A stretch of 13,218 nt of DNA from Stramenopiles sp. TOSAG23-3 (taxonomy: Eukaryota > Sar), in assembly GCA_900128585.1 (NCBI GenBank), contig LT642634.1:1-13218 (forward strand). Direction: 5' to 3'. Shown piece after piece: positions 7,397 through 13,218 of this stretch (position 1 is its first letter; every line of letters starts with the position of its first letter). The notes under the pieces were generated by a model. It searched no databases and was not told the DNA's origin. It worked only from the letters and a program-made list of their open reading frames with translations. Made by a program: the position numbers and the translations under genes.

Positions 7397-8887
7397 TTAA
7401 TCTTCCGCGTCCGTAGACTCTTCGTCTCCCATCTGAAAGGATAATTTGAATGGACGCTTGCTCTTCGCAATAAGCTCGTTAACGTCTTTTAGCTCCATGT
7501 CTTCTGTAATCTTCGTTTCGTTCACGAATAAAAGGAGGTCCCCTTCACAAATGTCTTCGTATTTGTCTGCTGGTGACCCTGCCTCAACGTCGTCCACAAT
7601 GACTCCCTGGGACAGTTTGGCAAACTTAAGACCAATCGGGCCCTCTCCGAACGAGAATGTTGCGTCCCCGTGCTCAGCCTTGTCATGCAGTTCTTCCTCC
7701 CTTTTCGCAAGCCTTTCTTCTTCCAGTTCTTCAAATCCCAATTTCGGGGCTACCTTCGAAATAGGAAAGTGGCCGATTTTGTGCGTTGCATAATGGTCGG
7801 GATCTGCGGTGTACACCGTCAGCTCTCCGATCCAGCACTTTGTCGATTTTGGGTCGTACACTGGGTAGTTGACGTCCATGATCCCTCGGACTCGCTTTGG
7901 CTCCCGCGGGACATCGGTCGCTTTGGTCCCGTCCGGCATGCACTCCCCAGAGACGTGAATCACGTCTCCTTTTTTGAACGACAATTCTGTCTTGCTATGG
8001 TTTCCTTTGTACGTCTCGATTGCCACGACTTTGAACGGAAACTTACATGTATGGTGCTGAAAGTGACTGGTCCAGTGCAGCAGTTTCGTCCCCAGCCCTT
8101 CCTTCTTCTGCTTTTCGTCTTTTTTCGGAGGGTCTTTCTTGCTCTCCTTTGCCTTTTCCTCCTTCTCTGGCTCTTCCTCGCCTTCGATGTCATCGCCCGT
8201 AAAAAGGTGGTCCTCCGCAAACGTCTTGGGGTAAGTACTTAATTTTTTAATCAGCCCGTCCATCATGTTTTCGTACGCAGGATCGCCATCATTCTTAAAG
8301 TCCATGATCTTTGAGTAGAACTGAGACATGTTCATTTTTCCGCTCAACCCGCCGTCGACGTTTTGCGCAAACCAGGTTCGTAGCTCCCTCGTCCGTGTCC
8401 TACGCTTTCCCTCGGGCAGTTTCTCCACCGTGTTCAGAAAGAGAGTTAAAGTCTCGTGGTTGACGTACGGCTTCTTGGTCGTTCTGGTGATTGCCAAAAA
8501 CACAATTTGGATGACCTTCTTTTCGACCTTTTCCCACGCCTTCTGGTTGAAACCTGGGGCCTCCCGTTCTCCTGGCGCGGAGTACATGCCACTGAAGGTG
8601 TCCACAAAAGTATCCTCGTCCACTCCTTTGACATTCCGTGAGGCAAGCAGCGCGTCGAAAGCGATGGTGCTTAATTTATCTTTTCTCGGAATGTCCGCAA
8701 GGCTGTTCCCCGACGGGAGCAGCAAGGGATCGCCGCCCAGTTGCCTGAAACGATAGTGAAAGTGTTGATGCTTGGAATCTTCCTCCGACATCTTCTTCGA
8801 CGCATGACTTATTGCCTTGGTTGCCGTTTTCAACTTTCCTTTCGAAGATTTCCCCCCTTTACCATCTTTCCCTTGCGCCTGGCCCAT
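7397..8887 (-). CDS. Probable N-myristoylated scaffold protein with interrupted SH3 and C-terminal PDZ domains
   Basis: This 496-residue protein is probably a membrane-attached adaptor. It begins MGQAQGKD, with Gly2, Gly6 and Lys7 followed by a very basic stretch to about 33, a pattern that fits N-myristoylation plus a polybasic membrane anchor. Residues 70-230 are mostly helical and may be degenerate EF-hand-like; this is weak. A Glu/Lys-rich linker covers about 235-263. An SH3 fold is readable at about 284-383: FKVVAIETYKGNHSK, then ELSFKKGDVI (301-310), CWIGEL (351-356) and KIGHFPISKVAP (370-381), with two insertions where family members have short loops. A charged coiled-coil-like helix (385-404) leads into a PDZ domain (about 409-485), with the peptide-binding loop GPIGLKF (416-422), GVIVDDVEAGSPA and EGDLLLFVN. 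The start is fixed by an in-frame TAG at 8900-8902 and G at -3 and +4. There are no introns. I know no named protein with this exact layout; the domains are clear, the function is inferred. Confidence 0.88.
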   Translation of the reverse strand: MGQAQGKDGKGGKSSKGKLKTATKAISHASKKMSEEDSKHQHFHYRFRQLGGDPLLLPSGNSLADIPRKDKLSTIAFDALLASRNVKGVDEDTFVDTFSGMYSAPGEREAPGFNQKAWEKVEKKVIQIVFLAITRTTKKPYVNHETLTLFLNTVEKLPEGKRRTRTRELRTWFAQNVDGGLSGKMNMSQFYSKIMDFKNDGDPAYENMMDGLIKKLSTYPKTFAEDHLFTGDDIEGEEEPEKEEKAKESKKDPPKKDEKQKKEGLGTKLLHWTSHFQHHTCKFPFKVVAIETYKGNHSKTELSFKKGDVIHVSGECMPDGTKATDVPREPKRVRGIMDVNYPVYDPKSTKCWIGELTVYTADPDHYATHKIGHFPISKVAPKLGFEELEEERLAKREEELHDKAEHGDATFSFGEGPIGLKFAKLSQGVIVDDVEAGSPADKYEDICEGDLLLFVNETKITEDMELKDVNELIAKSKRPFKLSFQMGDEESTDAED

Positions 8888-9085
8888 AACTGCTTCGACC
8901 TATCAACTAAGGTAACGTTCAAAATTATTCTTCGTACTATTTCCTCGTGTGCAACAGAACGTTGCGTAGAAGACAACACGTAACGTATATCGAGAACGAA
9001 CAAAATAACGCAATTGTGCCTGCCCTGCCGTACACCCATTTATCTCACAACCATTCCTCGAATTCATTTATTCGTTCATTTAAAC

Positions 9086-9098
9086 TTTTATAAAATAT
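9086..9098 (-). promoter_or_regulatory. TATA-like element upstream of the SH3-PDZ gene
   Basis: The minus strand reads TATATTTTATAAA, about 200-211 bases before the ATG at 8887. It is a candidate only, given the AT-rich setting. Confidence 0.2.
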
Positions 9099-9241
9099 AT
9101 AGAGTAGAAGAAGATGCAACTTCTTATAACTAACTATAATAATTGACAAGTAATTATTATTATTTTAATAAAATATAATATATAAAAATAGACCAACAAT
9201 AAATAATAGGAATATATGAAAAAAAAAGATGACAAAAATAT

Positions 9242-9259
9242 TATTATTTTAAAATAATA
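9242..9259. repeat. 18-bp perfect AT palindrome
   Basis: Nine-base arms TATTATTTT and AAAATAATA meet without a loop. In DNA this AT-rich, chance occurrence is quite likely. Confidence 0.8.
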
Positions 9260-9328
9260 TTTTATATTGAAGAAGTTTTTTTTAAAAAGCTATTATACTA
9301 TTCTGATTATGGATGATGTTTACGAATT

Positions 9329-9358
9329 AATATTATTCGTTCTATAAATATTATTCGT
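9329..9358 (+). repeat. Direct repeat of AATATTATTCGT
   Basis: The identical 12-mer occurs at 9329-9340 and 9347-9358, 18 bases apart. A shortened form, AATATTCGT, follows at 9386-9394. It lies in the shared upstream region of two divergent genes, so it could be a factor-binding cluster or simply low-complexity duplication. Confidence 0.6.
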
Positions 9359-9585
9359 ACAATTTATTAAACATGAGGAGGAGATAATATTCGTATTATA
9401 GATGGAGTCGTCTTCTTCTTGCTTTTTATATTATTTTTTTTAATAAAAAAAAATTATTTAATAAAATATCTTTTTAAAAATAAAATAACTAGTGCTGTGC
9501 TTTGCTTATGTGTTTTGTAATAATAGACACTAATAATGATGATGGATGATATAATAAATTAAAAAAGATTTCTTCTTCTTCTTTT

Positions 9586-9609
9586 TTGTTGTTGTTGTTG
9601 TTGTTGTTG
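9586..9609 (+). repeat. (TTG)8 microsatellite
   Basis: Eight uninterrupted TTG units, preceded by a short TTC run (9570-9581) and a T-tract. It is in noncoding spacer. Confidence 0.95.
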
Positions 9610-9706
9610 GCATGTTATTTTATTTCTGTGTATTTACTTATAAGAAGTATTATTGAAGTATTATTATTTTAATATATCGAAATACCTCTACCTACCCGCC
9701 GGTATG

Positions 9707-9720
9707 TATGTATATACATA
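9707..9720 (+). promoter_or_regulatory. Palindromic TATA-like element upstream of the EH-domain gene
   Basis: TATGTATATACATA is a perfect 14-bp palindrome 200-213 bases before the ATG at 9920. It may be a core promoter element or a dimer-binding site. Only position and sequence support this. Confidence 0.25.
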
Positions 9721-9919
9721 ATTATAATCTATTTATCTTCTCTACAATGTCCTATACGAGTAAGATATGTTTCATACGAATGAAAAGAACTGGGATAAAT
9801 TGAGAAGAAGAACTTGATCAGGTACACGAATATGATGGTAATTATTTGATTATCTTTTTGGTTGGTGAAACGAGTTTGTAGTGGGGAAAATTTGGCGGAG
9901 AGAGGGCAGGCACAGCAAG

Positions 9920-11146
9920 ATGCCTTTGTGTTCGGCGGTCGTGCTCTTGAAAACGCCGCCGCCGCAGCAGCAGCGTTCGGGAGCGGGCAGTGGCGTGCTT
10001 TTCATAGAACCGTTTATTCTTCACACTGCATCTCTCTTGACCCCTACTAGGGCGATGTGTGTGATCGACTGCCTTGTTCCGTCTTTTGAACGTGCCTTGG
10101 GGGAGTACGAAAAATTTCATGCAAGGGAGGCGATCTTTGCGCCTGCAGTTAGTGACCTCGTTGACAGCAACCCGGGCCGGGCGGCTCACTTCCGAGAGGA
10201 GCGAGACGTTGCTGCCTGCCTCCGCGGAGACGTTGTCGTGGACGAGTGCTTCCGCGCGTCGTACCTGGTGATCCCAGAGAAGAGCCTAGCTTTGGTTGTT
10301 CTTGCACCGTCCGCGGACAACGCATTCGAGGCGCAGAAAGTTTTGAACCGAACGAAGTGCGTGTTGGAGACGACGCTGGGGACCATGGGGTCAAAGCGGG
10401 ACGCCAAGCTGAGCTTCCACAGGCGCTTGGAAAAGTTGCACGGGGAATTATACCTTTTGACGCACCGGGCTTTGCTAGGTCATGGCACCGGCACGGTTGT
10501 CGGAGCACGGCACTTCCATGACATAGATTTATCGAGCGATGTGAAAATTACGCACAACAAGAGGGGTAGTAGCTACGGTGCGGCGTCTGCGGTTGGAGAG
10601 ACCCCGTCAATATCTGAAATCGGTAACTTGTGGAAGCCCGGGGAACCGAGCAAGTATGGGGATGACCCGGCACATGACATTTTTCAATTAAATTTTTCAC
10701 ACCACTTCCAAAAGGTTAGGGCGTTGGACACAGCCTCCCAAAAGCAGAAAGAACACAGGGAAAAGAATGTCTTTCTGAAGGCCAGAAGAAAGAGCAAAGT
10801 TTTGGCAGTTCAGGCGGTCGAGGCTAGCGCCTGGAAGCTGTCCGCTGCGGACGCGAAGATGTACATAAGCTCCTCCTTTGATACGTTGAAGGACAAGAAA
10901 ACGAACCTTTGCCACGGTAAGGTGGCGTTTAATTTTTTCAAGCGCAGAACCGACGAGCATAGACTGAAAACATTGTACTCCTTGTGCAGCATTAAGAAGA
11001 CGGAGTCGCTGACTCCTAGAATGTTCGGTGTTTTGATGCACATGGTGGCGATGACCGCAGTCAAGAAACCCCCGTTGCCCGTGCCAAAAACGTTGCCGGT
11101 GAACTTGGCAAAAATATTGGCAGGCAAGAAGAAGCGAGACGAGTAG
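9920..11146 (+). CDS. EH-domain protein with unidentified N-terminal half
   Basis: EH (Eps15 homology) domains are endocytic adaptors that usually bind NPF peptides. In this 408-residue protein the EH domain spans about 300-400. It starts with AWKLSAADAKMY (304-315), followed by LCHGKVAFNFF (330-340), FGVLMHM (369-375) and the typical closing Pro/Leu segment (384-395). It is degenerate. The Trp that normally lines the NPF pocket is Tyr353. The second EF-hand loop (357-368) has lost the usual acidic calcium ligands (Ser357, Lys359, Thr361, Met368). Residues 1-180 alternate hydrophobic strands and helices and might be longin- or sigma-adaptin-like, a weak guess. Residues 200-290 look disordered and end in a basic Lys/Gln/Arg stretch. 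The start is the first ATG after an in-frame TGA at 9866-9868, with A at -3. A compound (CCG)3(CAG)3 run at 9956-9973 encodes PPPQQQ. No introns are seen. The EH call is fairly confident; the rest is unknown. Confidence 0.85.
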   Translation: MPLCSAVVLLKTPPPQQQRSGAGSGVLFIEPFILHTASLLTPTRAMCVIDCLVPSFERALGEYEKFHAREAIFAPAVSDLVDSNPGRAAHFREERDVAACLRGDVVVDECFRASYLVIPEKSLALVVLAPSADNAFEAQKVLNRTKCVLETTLGTMGSKRDAKLSFHRRLEKLHGELYLLTHRALLGHGTGTVVGARHFHDIDLSSDVKITHNKRGSSYGAASAVGETPSISEIGNLWKPGEPSKYGDDPAHDIFQLNFSHHFQKVRALDTASQKQKEHREKNVFLKARRKSKVLAVQAVEASAWKLSAADAKMYISSSFDTLKDKKTNLCHGKVAFNFFKRRTDEHRLKTLYSLCSIKKTESLTPRMFGVLMHMVAMTAVKKPPLPVPKTLPVNLAKILAGKKKRDE

Positions 11147-11414
11147 TAATCCGGTGCACTCACGCTAGTAGTGGAGAGAAAATGCATTTCAACGTGTGTG
11201 TATTAAATCTTCGAGTTTGTATAATAATTTACTTTTCTTATTCCCAGAATATTCTGTGTAATTCTTAAGAACACATTTTGTAAAAATTTGAACTTACTCA
11301 TCGGTACTTTATATTTCATAACTTCGTAAAAATTCTTAGGATGTGAAAAAAGCGGTGTTGTTGGCGTTAAGTTTGTGATATGATGATTTCCCACGCCCGC
11401 TTCTTTGGTTCTTA
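11147..11414. other. Short spacer between convergent EH and HIBCH genes
   Basis: Only 268 bases separate the two stop codons, so the 3' UTRs must be short or overlap. The sequence is AT-rich with no gene. ATTAAA at 11202-11207 on the plus strand is the only good poly(A) candidate. On the minus strand only weak variants are seen, near 11305-11315. Confidence 0.6.
11202..11207 (+). terminator. Candidate poly(A) signal (ATTAAA) of the EH-domain gene
   Basis: ATTAAA, the common variant of AATAAA, lies 56 bases after the stop codon and just after a GT-rich stretch. Confidence 0.4.
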
Positions 11415-12782
11415 TCAGTAATCTTCACGGCTGTTTCTCTTCCGAATAGCTGCGATTTCGCCCCCAAACTTGACGTAATCCGACGCCATCTGCGTTGGAA
11501 CAAGCGTCCCGTCCTCCGACTCATCGCTCGCGATCGGATCAGCAAACAGGGGCAACGGAACCTTCCCTTTTTTCTGGAAAAAACTATCGACAAAGCCATC
11601 CTGTACATCTTCTAGCTTTGCAGGGGACCAGCTCGGGCTTTGGTCCTTGTCTACCACCACCGCTCTTACCCCTTCAAAAAAATCATGAGATTCCATGAAA
11701 GCTTGGGCGACGTAATGTTCTCGAACCATACACCTGTTCATCATGGTTGCTTCTGCCTCAGGCCCACGCCTGCGAGTAATCTTGTGACCGTTCTGAAGAA
11801 GCTTAAGCGTGACCTTCAGCGCGGTCGGGGAGGCACGGTGGATGCTCTTCAGCGCCCTCGTGGCCCACTGGTCCTCGTCGGGGGTCTCTTTCAAACGCCT
11901 CTCTGCATCCCGAAGTTTGTGAATGATGGACTCCATGGTCATCTTTTTGGGCACAAACGCATCTGCGATGCTTTTCATGTTGCGGTAAAAAGGAGTGTCA
12001 GTTTTATTCGTGTGGAACTCTTCGGACAGCATTTCTTCGATACGAACGTAGTCCTCTGCAAAATTACGTTCGGACATGCTGGTGCCCACCACGTCTTGGA
12101 CCCGGCTGATCACAGCGTCTATGTCTCGGTTTCCAATGTAATGCGTCGCGACACCGGCGTGCACGCAATCGGCCCCCTTGAGCCGCTCCCCCGTCAAGCC
12201 AAGGAAATTTCCGATCCCGCGCATGCGGCACCGAGGCAGAAAATATGAGCCCCCCACGTCTGGGAAGAAGCCGATTCCCGTTTCGGGCATGGCAAACATG
12301 GTGTTCTCGGTCGCCACCCTGAACTCGCCGTGAACCGAGAGGCCGACACCCCCGCCCATCGTTATCCCATTCAGCATGCTGATGATGGGCACGTGGGAGA
12401 ACTTTAGCAGTTGGTTCAGGTTGTACTCTTCTGCGAAGAATTCCTGGGTCAAGTGCCTCGTGCTATCTTCCCTCCCGTTGTCGTAGAGGCTTCGAATGTC
12501 CCCGCCGGCGCAAAACGCCCGCCCGCCCTCGCCTTTCAGCACGACCGCCTTCACCATCTTATTGTCGTGGTAGGCTTTGATCATTTGCGTCAGCTCACGG
12601 ACCTGAGTAAGGGAAAGCGCGTTCAGGACTTTCGGCCGGTTCAGCGTTATAATCCTCACGTTCGACGCATTTTCCACGAGAAGCTCCCCACTCGGAGAAG
12701 GTTTTCCAACGGTACCCCCACTGCTGTACGCCCGCCGCAACGAAGACTTGGTGAGGTGCTTTCCAAAGTTAGAGTATCTCAT
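11415..12782 (-). CDS. HIBCH: 3-hydroxyisobutyryl-CoA hydrolase, mitochondrial
   Basis: This enzyme of the crotonase/enoyl-CoA hydratase superfamily hydrolyses 3-hydroxyisobutyryl-CoA to free 3-hydroxyisobutyrate and CoA in mitochondrial valine breakdown. The 455-residue protein shows NRPKVLNAL (48-56), FCAGGDI (90-96), the oxyanion-hole segment NGITMGGGVGLS (138-149) and the HIBCH signature with MPETGIG (165-171) and FPDVGG (173-178). Glu167 and Asp175 align with the acidic residues used for catalysis in HIBCH. GVRAVVVDKDQSP (371-383) is the usual C-terminal HIBCH motif. The first 22 residues have Arg2, Lys8, Lys12, Arg16 and Arg17, no acidic residue, and an RAYSS cleavage-like site, as in a matrix-targeting presequence. 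A tail of about 53 residues (403-455) follows the normal end; human HIBCH is about 386 residues. The start is the first ATG after an in-frame TAA at 12849-12851. Longer alternatives lack an ATG. The stop is TGA. The frame carries no intron. Confidence is high. Confidence 0.95.
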   Translation of the reverse strand: MRYSNFGKHLTKSSLRRAYSSGGTVGKPSPSGELLVENASNVRIITLNRPKVLNALSLTQVRELTQMIKAYHDNKMVKAVVLKGEGGRAFCAGGDIRSLYDNGREDSTRHLTQEFFAEEYNLNQLLKFSHVPIISMLNGITMGGGVGLSVHGEFRVATENTMFAMPETGIGFFPDVGGSYFLPRCRMRGIGNFLGLTGERLKGADCVHAGVATHYIGNRDIDAVISRVQDVVGTSMSERNFAEDYVRIEEMLSEEFHTNKTDTPFYRNMKSIADAFVPKKMTMESIIHKLRDAERRLKETPDEDQWATRALKSIHRASPTALKVTLKLLQNGHKITRRRGPEAEATMMNRCMVREHYVAQAFMESHDFFEGVRAVVVDKDQSPSWSPAKLEDVQDGFVDSFFQKKGKVPLPLFADPIASDESEDGTLVPTQMASDYVKFGGEIAAIRKRNSREDY

Positions 12783-12806
12783 TCTTTCGCTTCCTTTGCG
12801 TGTTGT

Positions 12807-12895
12807 CTGTAAACAAAAACAAAAAAAACAATCCACCAAAAAGGGATTTTAAGAAATAACAATGGTAATTAAATTCAAACGATGCAAATAAATAC
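12807..12895 (-). other. Probable 89-nt intron in the HIBCH 5' UTR
   Basis: Reading the minus strand, AAAG|GTATTT at 12896/12895 looks like a donor site. A long T-rich tract ending in TTTACAG (12807) looks like an acceptor, with CTTAAA about 40-50 bases before it as a possible branch point. The spliced leader would enter the coding exon 24 bases before the ATG. Spliced or not, no in-frame ATG upstream of 12782 remains open to it. The alternative is that the T-tract is only low-complexity UTR. Confidence 0.55.
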
Positions 12896-12943
12896 CTTTC
12901 TCTTCTCTTTCCACACTCTTCATAGTTTTTTTTCGTAACGTCG

Positions 12944-12965
12944 TATATATATATAAATATATATT
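12944..12965 (-). promoter_or_regulatory. TATA-like (TA)n run upstream of HIBCH
   Basis: A run of alternating T and A with one AAA interruption lies 162-183 bases before the HIBCH ATG and about 50 bases beyond the possible intron donor. It could serve as a core promoter or be a plain microsatellite. Confidence 0.3.
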
Positions 12966-12984
12966 CGGCAATTCTTTTGGTGGT

Positions 12985-13008
12985 AAAATAATAATAAATT
13001 ATTATTTT
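12985..13008. repeat. AT-rich inverted repeat (11-bp arms)
   Basis: Arms AAAATAATAAT and ATTATTATTTT flank a two-base centre. It is made of TAA/TTA units, so it is a low-complexity palindrome next to the HIBCH promoter region. Confidence 0.75.
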
Positions 13009-13025
13009 GATTGTGGTGTTTTTTT

Positions 13026-13041
13026 ATTATTATTATTATTA
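13026..13041 (+). repeat. (ATT)n microsatellite
   Basis: Five ATT units follow a T-tract. It is noncoding and part of the low-complexity block to the right of HIBCH. Confidence 0.8.
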
Positions 13042-13057
13042 ATTATCAATATTCGAA

Positions 13058-13218
13058 CTCTCCTCCTCCTCCTCTTCTTCTTCTTTCTTCTTCTTCTTCT
13101 TCTTTCTTCTTCTTTCTTCTTCTTTCTTCTTCTTCTTTCTTCTTCTTCTTCTTCTTTCTTCTTCTTCTTCTTCTTTCTTCTTCTTCTTCTTCTTCTTCTT
13201 CTTCTTCTTCTTTCTTCT
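13058..13218 (+). repeat. 161-base uninterrupted pyrimidine tract, mostly (TTC)n with TTTC interruptions
   Basis: Every base from 13058 to the window edge is C or T. It begins with TCC units and changes to TTC units broken at intervals by TTTC, giving mixed 10-, 13- and 16-base sub-periods. The minus strand is all purine (GAA/GAAA). The tract continues past the window. Such tracts can form triplex (H-DNA) structures and are length-variable. Confidence 0.97.

Larger units (their letters stand above)
8888..9919. other. AT-rich divergent intergenic region with microsatellites
   Basis: This 1-kb spacer separates the SH3-PDZ gene (leftward) from the EH-domain gene (rightward), so it should hold both promoters. 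From about 9060 to 9860 it is very AT-rich. It contains four TTC units (9570-9581), eight TTG units (9586-9609), an 18-bp perfect AT palindrome (9242-9259), repeated AATATTATTCGT words (9329-9340 and 9347-9358) and a 14-bp palindrome, TATGTATATACATA (9707-9720). I see no gene or structured RNA. Confidence 0.7.

Noticed and set aside
7670-8242. 190-codon plus-strand frame opposite the SH3-PDZ gene
   Set aside because: It is antisense to recognisable SH3 and PDZ coding sequence and shows no domain of its own; it follows from codon bias on the other strand.
9881-9919. Extension of the EH protein by 13 residues from a GTG
   Set aside because: GTG starts are not expected in a eukaryotic nuclear gene, and the first ATG (9920) has good context.
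11129-11146. ER-retention-like C-terminus (KKRDE) of the EH protein
   Set aside because: The final Leu needed for a KDEL-type signal is missing and there is no signal peptide.
11640-12248. 202-codon plus-strand frame opposite HIBCH
   Set aside because: It is a shadow of the HIBCH catalytic region on the other strand. The smaller frame at 12411-12812 is rejected for the same reason.
12783-12839. N-terminal extension of HIBCH by 19 residues, starting at a TTG
   Set aside because: It has no ATG, it runs through a T-rich tract that looks like an intron 3' end, and the ATG at 12782 directly gives a good mitochondrial presequence.
1-13218. A defence island, CRISPR array, insertion sequence or other bacterial-type system
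   Set aside because: No such genes or repeats are visible. All recognisable modules are eukaryotic, and the repeats are microsatellites.

Overview
The window looks like nuclear DNA of a gene-dense, intron-poor unicellular eukaryote. The evidence is a single uninterrupted 4.9-kb reading frame for a multidomain BEACH/WD40 protein, eukaryote-only modules (BEACH, SH3, PDZ, EH), ATG starts in good Kozak context, a mitochondrial presequence, AATAAA/ATTAAA signals, and AT-rich spacers full of microsatellites that contrast sharply with the more GC-balanced genes. I cannot name the organism. A protist such as a stramenopile/labyrinthulid or another alga-like lineage would fit, but nothing seen here proves it.

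Layout from left to right. (1) The 3' part of an unrecognised Lys-rich protein with an internal tandem repeat, + strand, open through the left edge and ending at 899. (2) A 1633-residue homologue of animal WDR81 / plant GFS12 (pseudokinase, BEACH, helical middle, WD40) on the - strand, 1353-6254. (3) A 496-residue, probably N-myristoylated scaffold protein with an interrupted SH3 domain and a C-terminal PDZ domain, - strand, 7397-8887. (4) A 408-residue protein with a C-terminal degenerate EH domain, + strand, 9920-11146. (5) Mitochondrial 3-hydroxyisobutyryl-CoA hydrolase (HIBCH), - strand, 11415-12782, with a likely 89-nt intron in its 5' UTR. The right edge runs into a 161-base pure pyrimidine tract. 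No tRNA, rRNA, transposon or CRISPR array was seen.

The genes are separate transcription units, not an operon. Gene 1 converges with gene 2. Genes 2 and 3 are in tandem. Genes 3 and 4 diverge from a 1-kb AT-rich spacer. Genes 4 and 5 converge with only 268 bases between them. Three of the five (WDR81-like, SH3-PDZ scaffold, EH protein) suggest endosomal or membrane trafficking and scaffolding, but this may be chance. HIBCH belongs to mitochondrial valine breakdown. The points most worth a second look are the BEACH domain apparently nested inside a dead kinase fold, a 28-bp near-perfect palindrome in its coding sequence, the unusual myristoyl/SH3/PDZ protein, the EH protein with an unidentified N-terminal half, and the unknown repeat protein at the left edge.
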